Of a stretch of DNA of 63,738 nucleotides, positions 57,113 through 63,738 are shown piece by piece. The translations under genes and the position numbers were made by a program. The notes under the pieces are model-generated. The model saw only the letters and a program-made list of their open reading frames with translations, did not search any database and had not been told where the DNA came from. Source of the stretch: Treponema sp. (lineage in GTDB: Bacteria > Spirochaetota > Spirochaetia > Treponematales > Treponemataceae); the NCBI GenBank assembly GCA_016293915.1, contig JAEDCY010000013.1:1-63738 (forward strand), in the 5' to 3' direction. Numbering within the stretch: the first letter of the stretch is position 1; each line of letters begins with the position of its first letter.

Positions 57113-57985
57113 ATGAATAACGAAATTAATGAATTAACTACAGAACAGTGGTCTGAGGTATTGGTTCAGGCCCTTCCATATTTTAAGCAGTGGTGCGGTA
57201 AGGTCGTAGTTGTAAAATACGGCGGAAACGCAATGCTCAACGAAGATCTTAAACAGGCCGTAATGGAAGACATTGTGCTTCTGAGTACTATTGGAATTAA
57301 GGTTGTACTCGTACACGGCGGTGGCCCGGAAATTAACCACATGCTTGAACGTGTTGGAAAAGAAAGCAAGTTTATTGACGGGCTTCGCTACACCGATGCA
57401 GAAACTATGGAAATTGTTCAGATGGTTTTGACTGGAAAACTGAACAAGGATATCGTAGGTATTCTTTTGCAGAAGGGTGGACGCGCTGTAGGTTTGTCTG
57501 GAGTAGACTCAGGACTTTTGCGCGCAGTAAAAACTGAAAAAGACCTTGGCTTTGTTGGTGAAGTAACTGAGGTTCATCCTGAAATCCTTACTTCCCTTTT
57601 GGACGAAGGTTTTATTCCAGTTGTTTCTACAGTTGCCCTTGGCGAGCAGAATGATTACGCCCGCTACAATATCAACGCTGATACTGCCGCTGCAAAAATT
57701 GCTGTTGCTTTGCAGGCTGAAAAATTTGTTCAGCTTACAAACGTACCTGGAATCTTAAGAAATATTGATGATCCTTCTACTTTGATTAAGAGAATTGAAA
57801 GAACTGCAATCGGCTCGCTTAAGGCTACCGGTGTAATTGGCGGCGGAATGATTCCAAAAATTGAATGCTGCGAAATTGCACTTAAGGGCGGAGTTCCACG
57901 TACACACATTATTGACGGCCGCGTACCTCACTCACTGTTAATAGAAATGTTCTCGGACCGTGGTATAGGAACAATGATATATTAA
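57113..57985 (+). CDS. argB: Acetylglutamate kinase
   Basis: ArgB phosphorylates N-acetylglutamate with ATP. The 290-residue protein has the amino-acid-kinase motifs VVVKYGGNAM (~26-35), VLVHGGGPEIN (~62-72), the substrate-binding segment NINADTAAAKIA (~180-191) and GGMIPKIECC (~240). The ATG at 57113 follows AGAGGA; an upstream in-frame start was rejected because it would translate the family 5 repeat. It follows argJ with ~290 bp of repeats between and precedes the GNAT gene. Confidence 0.95.
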   Translation: MNNEINELTTEQWSEVLVQALPYFKQWCGKVVVVKYGGNAMLNEDLKQAVMEDIVLLSTIGIKVVLVHGGGPEINHMLERVGKESKFIDGLRYTDAETMEIVQMVLTGKLNKDIVGILLQKGGRAVGLSGVDSGLLRAVKTEKDLGFVGEVTEVHPEILTSLLDEGFIPVVSTVALGEQNDYARYNINADTAAAKIAVALQAEKFVQLTNVPGILRNIDDPSTLIKRIERTAIGSLKATGVIGGGMIPKIECCEIALKGGVPRTHIIDGRVPHSLLIEMFSDRGIGTMIY

Positions 57986-58020
57986 TCTGCGGGTTTGCGC
58001 AGCAAACTAAGAAGGATAAA

Positions 58021-58779
58021 ATGATTGAGGCTAACATGAAAGCTCAGATTCAGAAATATGAAGAGATGTGTCTGAACGGACATGTTGCCTTGAACACATT
58101 TCTTTACGACGGCTGGCTTCTGAAATTTTCAGAAGGTTATACAGGCCGTGCAAACTCGGTAAGCGTATTCTACCCTTCTTCAATGCCATTTACTGACAAG
58201 GTACCTTTCTGCGAACAGATGTACAAACAGCAGGGATTACCTTGTCAGTTTAAAATAACTGAGCTTGATACTGAACTTTATGACTTTCTTGCAAATCGCG
58301 GCTACGAAGTTGTTACCACTACGGATTTGATGGTGTGTGACTTATCTTGCCCGATTAAGCCGGACAATGACTCTAAAATTGAATACATCTTTTCTACAAC
58401 CCCGGAAGAATGGCTTCCTCTTTTCTTTAAGATTCACGAAATAAATGATGCTCACGATCAGGGTGTTTACACTCGAATGCTTTCTAAAGTCCTGGTTGAT
58501 ACTATTTACTGTACACTTATGTATGAGGGAAAGCCTGCGGCCTGCTCTTCTGCTGCAATTGAAAATGGCTATATGCTGCTGCAGAATGTTGTTGTTTCAT
58601 CTGAACTAAGAGGACTTGGACTTGGAAAGAAGGTATGCAGGGCAATTCTTAAAAAGGCATTTGAAGCTGGTGCTCATCACTCATATCTCCAGGTAGTTCA
58701 GACTAACACTGTTGCGGTAAATCTTTATAAGAAACTGGGATTTGAAAAGTTATACAGTTACTGGTATATGAAAAAGTAA
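58021..58779 (+). CDS. GNAT-family N-acetyltransferase
   Basis: The 252-residue protein has a C-terminal GNAT domain with the acetyl-CoA motif ELRGLGLGKKVCRAILKKAFEAG (~199-221) and the following YLQVVQTNTVAVNLYKKLGFEKL. Its N-terminal ~100 residues are related to the other half of a duplicated GNAT fold. The location after argJ-argB is suggestive of an N-acetylglutamate synthase-like role, but the sequence does not establish it. AAGGAT precedes the ATG. Confidence 0.85.
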   Translation: MIEANMKAQIQKYEEMCLNGHVALNTFLYDGWLLKFSEGYTGRANSVSVFYPSSMPFTDKVPFCEQMYKQQGLPCQFKITELDTELYDFLANRGYEVVTTTDLMVCDLSCPIKPDNDSKIEYIFSTTPEEWLPLFFKIHEINDAHDQGVYTRMLSKVLVDTIYCTLMYEGKPAACSSAAIENGYMLLQNVVVSSELRGLGLGKKVCRAILKKAFEAGAHHSYLQVVQTNTVAVNLYKKLGFEKLYSYWYMKK

Positions 58780-58796
58780 CGGCGGGGTTCTTAAGG

Positions 58797-58862
58797 GGCG
58801 TCGGCCTTCGCAGCACAGCTGCTCGGAGACTCGCTAAAAACAGTCCACTGGACTGTTTTTAC
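58797..58862. repeat. Family 3 long-form fragment
   Basis: A GCAGC/GCTGC arm and an AAAAACAGTCC/GGACTGTTTTT arm match the 10462 copy. The end overlaps the stop codon of the truncated phosphorylase fragment. Confidence 0.7.
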
Positions 58863-58969
58863 CCCAATTTGTCAGAAGAGAAAGGCTCGAGTTTCCATTT
58901 GAAAGGATTCACAACGGCATCTTTGTCATCATCAAATTCTAAAACCGGATAATCATTTTTTCTTATCAT
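58859..58969 (-). pseudogene. 5' fragment of a nucleoside phosphorylase-like gene
   Basis: A 36-codon ORF starts at 58969 with CCGGAGG 9-15 bases before the ATG. The sequence opens MIRKNDYPVLEFDDDKDAVV and continues with NPFKWKLEPFSSDKLG. The YPVLEFD start resembles the N-terminus of uridine/purine nucleoside phosphorylases (~250 residues). The reading frame ends in a TAA made by a family 3 repeat, and the remaining gene body is absent downstream. This suggests deletion or replacement of the rest by the repeat. The identification rests on a short N-terminus only. Confidence 0.45.
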
Positions 58970-59008
58970 ATTATGCCTCCGGAAATATAATATTCCGCAA
59001 ACATAACA

Positions 59009-59647
59009 TTATTTCGAAAACCTTACAATCTTATCAGCGACAGTTTTTGCTTCGTTTTCATCATGAGTAACCATAATGGCGGTAAAGCCCATGGTCTTCT
59101 GCCAGTTATGAATCTGCAAGGCAAGTCTGGCACGCAAGTCTGCATCGAGGGCAGAAAGAGGTTCGTCCAAAAGAACGAGCTTTGGATGAGTGATAAGGGT
59201 GCGGGCAAGTGCAACACGCTGGCGCTCTCCGCCACTGAGAGTCTGAGGCATTCTTTTTTCAAAACCATTAAGACCGAATTCTGGAAGAAAGGCTGAGGCT
59301 TTTTTGATTGCTTCCTTTTTCTTCATTCCCTTAGAAATGAGGCCGTAAGCAACATTATTTACAACATTCATATGATTAAAAAGGGCTCCGCTTTGAAAAA
59401 CCATTCCTACATTTCGCTGACGAGGCGCAAGTTTTTCTATGCGTTCACCATCGAGTTCAATTTCTAGTTTTGACTGCCAGTCATTATCATTTTTTTCCAG
59501 GCCGGAAATAATATTCAAAACTGTAGATTTTCCACAGCCGCTGGGACCAAGCAGACAGGTCATTGTACCTTTTTCACATTCAAGAGAAAAATCGACGGTA
59601 ACGGTTTCCCAGGTTTTATGAATATTTTTTACACTGAAATAACTCAT
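59009..59647 (-). CDS. thiQ: Thiamine-type ABC importer ATPase
   Basis: The 212-residue ATPase has Walker A GPSGCGKST (~34-42), the Q-loop GMVFQS, signature LSGGERQR (~137-144), Walker B LVLLDEPLSALD and the H-loop VTHDENEA. The short length and lack of a C-terminal regulatory domain fit ThiQ. It is the third gene of an operon whose leader carries a TPP riboswitch, so thiamine or TPP is the likely substrate. It lies 17 bp after thiP. Confidence 0.9.
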   Translation of the reverse strand: MSYFSVKNIHKTWETVTVDFSLECEKGTMTCLLGPSGCGKSTVLNIISGLEKNDNDWQSKLEIELDGERIEKLAPRQRNVGMVFQSGALFNHMNVVNNVAYGLISKGMKKKEAIKKASAFLPEFGLNGFEKRMPQTLSGGERQRVALARTLITHPKLVLLDEPLSALDADLRARLALQIHNWQKTMGFTAIMVTHDENEAKTVADKIVRFSK

Positions 59648-59664
59648 TTTTTTACCTCTTTAGT

Positions 59665-61050
59665 CTACTTTTTTCCTGCGAAAAAAATAATCATACTGAT
59701 GGCTGCAACAATTCCACCACATGCACAAGCCTGGCTGAAACGATATGCACCGGCTAGTTTATAAGTGTACAGTGCAAGTGTATCAAAATTGCGAATAGAA
59801 AGCACCAGCGGCATTGTTGCATCTCCAAGACTGATTGCAAAACAATAGGCAAATGCAGAAATAAGTACAGGTCTGCAGGCAGGAAGATAAACTCTTACCA
59901 CGCTGTCAAACCACCCTCGAGAAATCAATCTGGCCGCAGCGTCTGTCTCATAACTTATTCTGTTAATTCCGTTCTGAATCTGCCGGTAAGCAACAGGCCA
60001 GTACAGTGCCGTCTGCAACGCAACAAGCAGCGCCGCGTTCCCGCGATGAAAAATCAAAGTAGCGCACCAGGAAATAACAACAGAAGAAATCGCCATTGGA
60101 AGCACCGGAATTGTCTGCAAGAGTACGCTGCCCTGGCAACGGCAAAGCTTAACAGCAACAGAATATGCAAAACCGAGTAAAGTACAGCAGGTTCCGGTTG
60201 CAAGGCCACACCAGAGAGAATTAATTGCAGCCTTCCAGAACGAGGCACCTTTCAAAAGTTTTGATAAATCACCTGCTCCGTTTACAAAAACAGAAAGCAG
60301 CGGGAAAATCAAAAATATCAAAAGCAGCAGAAGCAAAGGCACAAAAAATACCAGACTTCTGCCAATTTTCTGTCTCACAAGAGGAACATAATTTACGCCA
60401 TTTGAAGATGTCTGGCTTCGTCGTGCTACAAAGCTGTAGGCAAGAACTATAGCAAAGGCTGTTAGCGTTTCAAGCAGAGCAAGTCTTGCACCAGAGCCTA
60501 CATCAAGAGTCGTTCTTATTGAATGATAGATTTCAACTTCAAGAGTAGAGCGACCAACCGGAGAAAAAAGAAGCACTATCATAAAACTGAAATAACAGAA
60601 TAGAAAAACCGGAATGCAGGCTGCTCCTATTGCTCCTGAAAGCTGATGAAGTGTTACAGTTCTGAGCACACGGCTCTCTCCCGCTCCCAGCAGCCTTGCT
60701 GCATTTTCCTGTTCGAGGGGAAGTCTTTCCCAGGCTTCGCTTACAATTCCTGCAATAAAAGGAACATTATAAAAGCCCTGGGCAATTACAATTCCCACAG
60801 AAGAATATAAAAATGAAAAATGCGTTCCTAATGCGCGGTTCACAGTTCCATTCATTCCCCAGAAGCTTACATAACCAAGAGCAACTATCAGGGAAGGAAC
60901 ACAAAGTGAAACTGCCGAAAACGAAAGAAGAAGACGGCGCCCGAAAAACTGACGGCGGGCTGTAAAGTATGCCAGCGGAATTCCAAGAAGTGCCGCCAGC
61001 AGTGTTGAGAAAAGCGCAATTTCAAGTGTGTAAAAATAGATTTTTAACAT
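59665..61050 (-). CDS. thiP: Thiamine-type ABC importer permease, two fused domains
   Basis: The ~461-residue inner-membrane protein has two MetI-like permease halves, each with about six helices and an EAA loop (ENAARLLGAGESRVLRTVTLHQL; TDAAARLISRGWFDSVVRVYLPA). This duplication is typical of ThiP. The ATG at 61050 gives a normal N-terminus (MLKIYFYTLEIALFS); an in-frame ATG at 61116 would add 22 residues read from a family 4 repeat. Neither has a well-placed ribosome binding site, so the start is uncertain. It sits between thiB and thiQ. Confidence 0.88.
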   Translation of the reverse strand: MLKIYFYTLEIALFSTLLAALLGIPLAYFTARRQFFGRRLLLSFSAVSLCVPSLIVALGYVSFWGMNGTVNRALGTHFSFLYSSVGIVIAQGFYNVPFIAGIVSEAWERLPLEQENAARLLGAGESRVLRTVTLHQLSGAIGAACIPVFLFCYFSFMIVLLFSPVGRSTLEVEIYHSIRTTLDVGSGARLALLETLTAFAIVLAYSFVARRSQTSSNGVNYVPLVRQKIGRSLVFFVPLLLLLLIFLIFPLLSVFVNGAGDLSKLLKGASFWKAAINSLWCGLATGTCCTLLGFAYSVAVKLCRCQGSVLLQTIPVLPMAISSVVISWCATLIFHRGNAALLVALQTALYWPVAYRQIQNGINRISYETDAAARLISRGWFDSVVRVYLPACRPVLISAFAYCFAISLGDATMPLVLSIRNFDTLALYTYKLAGAYRFSQACACGGIVAAISMIIFFAGKK

Positions 61051-61056
61051 GGATGT

Positions 61057-61158
61057 ACGTCGTCTCCGGTGGTTGAGTGACACGAAGTGTCGTATCGAAA
61101 CCACCTCAGAACTCATTCAGTGGTTTCGATACGGCCTACGGCCTACTCAACCACCGCA
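61057..61158. repeat. Two family 4 repeats between thiB and thiP
   Basis: GGTGGTTGAGTGACACGAAG...ATCGAAACCACC is followed by an inverse copy, GTGGTTTCGATACGGCCTAC...CTCAACCACC. They occupy the thiB-thiP junction, including the region where a thiP ribosome binding site is expected. Confidence 0.75.
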
Positions 61159-61166
61159 TTTTACAC

Positions 61167-62144
61167 TTATTTAATAATCTCCGGCATTTTGATTGTGTCG
61201 TAGCAAGATGGAAGCTTAATATTTTTATTTGAAGGGTACATCCACTGAGTTGTAGGAATTACATTCTGAGCCTCTTCGCTGATTAAGAACTCGATAAAGC
61301 GTTTAGCTCCATCACGATTCTTTGCACCCTTTACAAGGCCGGCACCTTCTACCTGCATTACATGACCATCATTGAAAGAAAGAGCCTTAAACTGATTACC
61401 TTCGCCATAAGCAATATGATAAGCAGGACTTGTTGTGTAGCTTATTACAAGAGGAGCTTCTCCGTCTGTAAACATTCCGTATCCAACACTCCAGCCAGGA
61501 GCCATAGTAAGAATAGAAGGTTCAAGACGTTTCATATAATCAGCGGCCTTGCTTCCATAAACTTTATTAACCCAGGTTTCAAAACCAAGCCCTGGTGTAC
61601 TTGTACGTGCATCCATAAGAATCAGTTTTTTCTTATAAATATCTTTTGTCAAATCTTCGAGGCAGGCAGGAGCCTGTACATCAGAAAGTGAATTCCAGAT
61701 GATTGCAAAAGGGCTGTAATCGTAAGGTGTCATAAGCCACTTTCCCCCAAGAGCTTCCTCAAGACCATCTGCAACTACTGCTGCATTAGAAGGTTTAAAG
61801 CTTTCAAATACATCGCTTTCTTTAGCTTTATCTGTAAGATTGTTATCAAGACCTAACAAAACATCAGCATATGGATCTTTCTTTTCAAGCACTGCTTTTG
61901 AAAGAATCTGAACACCATCACCACAATCGATGAAAGTAACCTTTAAGCCTGTTTTTTCTTCGAACAGACGCGCAATTTCAGGACCACTGCCCCATTCTCC
62001 ACAGAAAGAATCATAAGAGTATACAATTACTTCCGAAAGTCGAGCTGGATCAACAGCAGCATTAGATTTTGTAGATTTTTTGCAACCCATAAAAAGAGCG
62101 CAAACCAATGAAGTTAAAACGAATAGGATATGAACTTTTTTCAT
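61167..62144 (-). CDS. thiB: Thiamine-type ABC importer binding lipoprotein
   Basis: The 325-residue lipoprotein (MKKVHILFVLTSLVCALFMGC, Cys at 21) has the ThiB fold: VIVYSYDSFCGEWGSGPEIARLFEEKTGLKV at the N-terminus, YDYSPFAIIWNS, TSTPGLGFETWVNKVYG and TAPGWSVGYGMFTDGEAPLVISYTTSPAYH-like segments (here TMAPGWSVGYGMF). It captures thiamine, TMP or TPP for ThiP/ThiQ. A TPP riboswitch directly precedes the ATG, with the ribosome binding site GGAGGT at its 3' edge. Confidence 0.92.
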   Translation of the reverse strand: MKKVHILFVLTSLVCALFMGCKKSTKSNAAVDPARLSEVIVYSYDSFCGEWGSGPEIARLFEEKTGLKVTFIDCGDGVQILSKAVLEKKDPYADVLLGLDNNLTDKAKESDVFESFKPSNAAVVADGLEEALGGKWLMTPYDYSPFAIIWNSLSDVQAPACLEDLTKDIYKKKLILMDARTSTPGLGFETWVNKVYGSKAADYMKRLEPSILTMAPGWSVGYGMFTDGEAPLVISYTTSPAYHIAYGEGNQFKALSFNDGHVMQVEGAGLVKGAKNRDGAKRFIEFLISEEAQNVIPTTQWMYPSNKNIKLPSCYDTIKMPEIIK

Positions 62145-62145
62145 A

Positions 62146-62240
62146 CCTACCTCCGCCGGTATTATCCGGATCAGGTTCTAAGGGTATAATCTCAGGCGGA
62201 TTGAGACGACGTCCCATAAATCTCCGCCACCCCTGGCATT
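62146..62240 (-). promoter_or_regulatory. TPP riboswitch (THI element)
   Basis: On the minus strand the conserved landmarks appear in order: CAGGGGTG, the GCGGA/TCCGC P2 stem with an enlarged P3 (GACGTCGTCTC), CTGAGATTATACCC, GAACCTGATCCGG, ATAATACCGGCGGAGG. The ribosome binding site GGAGGT of thiB is at its 3' end, 4 bases before the ATG, so control is probably at translation initiation. Confidence 0.93.
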
Positions 62241-62257
62241 TGTTAGTTGTACAAAAT

Positions 62258-62412
62258 GTCATGCTGAACTTGTTTCAGCATCTATTTAAGAAATCCCTGC
62301 CCCTTCGCAGCACAGCTGCTCGGAGACTCGCTCAAAATGCTCCACTGGAGCATTTTGCCGGCTTACAGCCGTCGCTCCCTAAGTTCGGGATGACAGTTCC
62401 CTTTCGGGATGA
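62258..62412. repeat. Family 3 repeat, short plus long form with changed arm
   Basis: GTCATGCTGAACTTGTTTCA is followed by the long form with GCAGC/GCTGC and an arm CAAAATGCTCC/GGAGCATTTTG, replacing the CAGTCC/GGACTG of other copies in both strands of the stem. Confidence 0.75.
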
Positions 62413-62439
62413 CGCCTCACAGTTCAAGCTGAAAAGACT

Positions 62440-63039
62440 TTACAAGTATTTTTTAATCGCGTCAAGCAGTTCTGAATATTCTGTAAATGCAGGATACTGT
62501 GGATAATCTTTTATGATTTTTTCTGTAGAACGGAAAAGGAAGCCCGCTTTTGAAGCCTGAATCATTCCCAGATCGTTAAAGCTGTCGCCTGAAGCAATAG
62601 TTTCAAAACCGATAGACTGAAGGGCTCTAACCGTTGTCAGCTTACTCTGCTCACAGCGCATCTTGTAACCGGTAATTTCTCCAGAATCAGAAACAATAAG
62701 TTCATTACAGAAAATTGTTGGCTGACCGAGTTTTTCCATAAGAGGAGCTGCAAACTGGCTGAAGGTGTCGCTCAAAATAATTGTCTGACAGCAGGAACGC
62801 AATTCATCGAGAAACTTTTTTGCCCCTGGAAGAGGATCTATTTTTTTGATTGTTTCCTGTATCTCTTTAAGACCAAGACCGTGCTCTTTAAGAATCGCAA
62901 TACGGTATTTCATAAGCTTGTCATAATCTGGTTCATCGCGGGTAGTACGACGCAATTCAGGAATACCAACAGTATCTGCAAAAGCAATCCAAATCTCAGG
63001 CACCAGAACGCCTTCAAGGTCAAGACAGGTAATAATCAT
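62440..63039 (-). CDS. thrH: ThrH-type phosphoserine phosphatase/homoserine phosphotransferase
   Basis: This HAD enzyme has phosphoserine phosphatase and phosphoserine:homoserine phosphotransferase activity in characterised members. The 199-residue protein starts CLDLEGVLVPEIWIAFADTVGI (5-26, nucleophile Asp 7), has ILSDTF (~88) and the motif IV GDSFNDLGMIQASKAGFLF (~150-168), all typical of ThrH. It stands alone between family 3 repeats. CTCAAGAGGAAG lies before the ATG at the correct distance. Confidence 0.93.
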   Translation of the reverse strand: MIITCLDLEGVLVPEIWIAFADTVGIPELRRTTRDEPDYDKLMKYRIAILKEHGLGLKEIQETIKKIDPLPGAKKFLDELRSCCQTIILSDTFSQFAAPLMEKLGQPTIFCNELIVSDSGEITGYKMRCEQSKLTTVRALQSIGFETIASGDSFNDLGMIQASKAGFLFRSTEKIIKDYPQYPAFTEYSELLDAIKKYL

Positions 63040-63059
63040 TTTTCTTCCTCTTGAGTCAC

Positions 63060-63202
63060 CGTCATCCCGAATTTATTTCGGAATCTATAAGTAAGATGCT
63101 GAAACATAGGGAGCGGCACTGCGGAGCAGGGCAAAAATAGTCCAGTGGACTATTTTTAGCGAGTCTCCGAGCAGCTATGCTGCGAAGGTTCAGCATGACA
63201 GA
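63060..63202. repeat. Family 3 repeat, long form
   Basis: GTCATCCCGAATTTATTTCG is followed by the long form bounded by ATGCTGAA and TTCAGCAT, with arms AAAAATAGTCC/GGACTATTTTT and GCAGC/GCTGC. The first arm differs from other copies by a compensatory pair. Confidence 0.75.
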
Positions 63203-63362
63203 TACTTCGTGTATTTTATTATAGTAAGTAAAATACCTTATTTATAAAAATATATCAAGGAATAGAGAACAAAGTGAAGTGAAAGTAAAATAATTACAAG
63301 CTCAGGTGAATTAATTTACAGAAAGTTCATTCTTTTTATATGATATTTTTAAAGAAGCGAAT
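63203..63362. other. A/T-rich gap without a gene
   Basis: About 160 bases contain no ORF with a ribosome binding site and no clear hairpin. Confidence 0.5.
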
Positions 63363-63533
63363 CTAAAAAATCAGCAAGTTTTTCTGTTGTTCTTTTGTCA
63401 ATTTATTCCAACGTGTTAAAACATCCATCTGCTCCTCTGTGAGTTGCTCTGAAAAAAATTTATTTTCAAGAAAAAACTGCGAAAGAGATATTCCAAATAC
63501 GTTGCAAATATGTTCTAACGAAGGTATTGGGTG
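63363..63533 (-). pseudogene. 3' remnant of an XRE-type HTH regulator gene
   Basis: The minus-strand frame is open for 56 codons and ends in TAG. It reads TPIPSLEHICNVFGISLSQF, then FLENKFFSEQLTEEQMDVLT and RWNKLTKEQQKNLLIF. The start resembles the last helix of an XRE helix-turn-helix domain (PSLEHICNVFGISLSQFF), followed by a common C-terminal extension. A stop codon lies just upstream in frame, and the recognition helices are missing, so this is a truncated leftover. No start codon is found. Confidence 0.5.
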
Positions 63534-63656
63534 TCAATATTAGTTCAGTGCCTAAATACCCAAATTTATTTAAGCAACATTTTTTACAGAAACTGATAGC
63601 AAGAAATGTTTTTAATATAAGAAGGTCTTTTTGTTTTCATGATTAAAAAGTTGTGT

Positions 63657-63688
63657 TATAATTTTTTTAAAGATTTTAATTTAGGAGG
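63657..63688 (+). promoter_or_regulatory. -10 box and ribosome binding site of the SDR gene
   Basis: TATAAT at 63657-63662 and AGGAGG at 63683-63688 precede the ATG at 63695. The -35 box is unclear. Confidence 0.6.
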
Positions 63689-63694
63689 CTCATT

Positions 63695-63738
63695 ATGTTA
63701 AAAGGAAAAGTTTGTATTGTAACAGGCGGAACTCGTGG
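63695..63738 (+). CDS. Short-chain dehydrogenase/reductase, N-terminal fragment at window edge
   Basis: Only 14 complete codons are inside the window: MLKGKVCIVTGGTR. VTGGTRG is the TGxxxGxG-type NAD(P)-binding start of SDR enzymes such as FabG. A strong AGGAGG lies 6 bases before the ATG. The exact enzyme cannot be told. Confidence 0.6.
   Translation, partial: MLKGKVCIVTGGTR

Noticed and set aside
62108..62506. 132-codon plus-strand ORF over the TPP riboswitch
   Set aside because: It is antisense to the riboswitch and crosses a family 3 repeat; no ribosome binding site.
6471..63202. Full insertion sequences
   Set aside because: No transposase ORF occurs anywhere in the window; the repeats are all under ~200 bp and non-coding.
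1..63738. CRISPR array
   Set aside because: Repeats are dispersed over the window at irregular distances, with no array of equal spacers and no cas-like gene.

Overview
The window looks like chromosomal DNA from a carbohydrate-degrading gut or rumen Treponema (spirochaete). The evidence is a class I lysyl-tRNA synthetase, an EF-G with the spirochaetal/mitochondrial-type HIDSGKTT loop, a giant SpiroCoCo coiled-coil protein, a CarD regulator, FolE2, a BMP-type nucleoside transporter, many lipoproteins with serine/alanine-rich lipoboxes, and a cluster of plant-fibre hydrolases. No prophage, integrative element, transposase, CRISPR array, rRNA or tRNA was seen.

Layout. 1-8.9 kb: 3' part of polA, coaE, a SPOR protein, a putative outer-membrane protein, fusA, an orphan P-loop ATPase, a lipoprotein and a membrane protein. 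8.9-13.5 kb: a MarR regulator followed by a nucleoside-type ABC importer (BMP binding protein, a shortened double ATPase, two permeases) with a palindromic operator in its promoter. 13.5-17.1 kb: chemoreceptor and lysS. 17.2-29.6 kb: a fibre-utilisation locus with a secreted and a cytoplasmic GH43, an AraC regulator, a CUT1 sugar importer, a carboxylesterase, GH1 and GH5. 29.8-42.8 kb: ettA, a second SPOR protein, lapA, miaB, a LacI regulator, folE2, folD, an outer-membrane barrel, a lipoprotein and a rarA fusion. 42.8-45.6 kb: ilvB behind a branched-chain-amino-acid leader peptide and attenuator, then a Phd/PIN toxin-antitoxin pair. 45.7-53.5 kb: an RqcH-type NFACT gene, a PAP2-like gene, a HAD phosphatase and the SpiroCoCo gene. 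53.6-58.8 kb: ispF-ispD-carD, divergent from argJ-argB-GNAT. 58.8-63.7 kb: a nucleoside phosphorylase remnant, a TPP-riboswitch-controlled thiBPQ operon, thrH, an XRE-regulator remnant and the start of an SDR gene.

The most unusual feature is the density of structured interspersed repeats. I distinguish six families. Three fold into multi-arm structures whose stems differ between copies by compensatory changes, which implies selection or a mobility mechanism that keeps the fold. Copies sit directly after stop codons, supply stop codons or C-terminal residues (folD, lapA, ispF), lie in frame inside coding sequence (polA, the NFACT gene), sit inside a terminator loop, nest inside each other, and are flanked by duplications of the adjacent gene end (ettA, argJ, the sugar permease). 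One duplication gives ettA an upstream mini-ORF with its own ribosome binding site. Several genes also appear to be leaderless. All functional statements come from motif reading; no database search or folding calculation was run.
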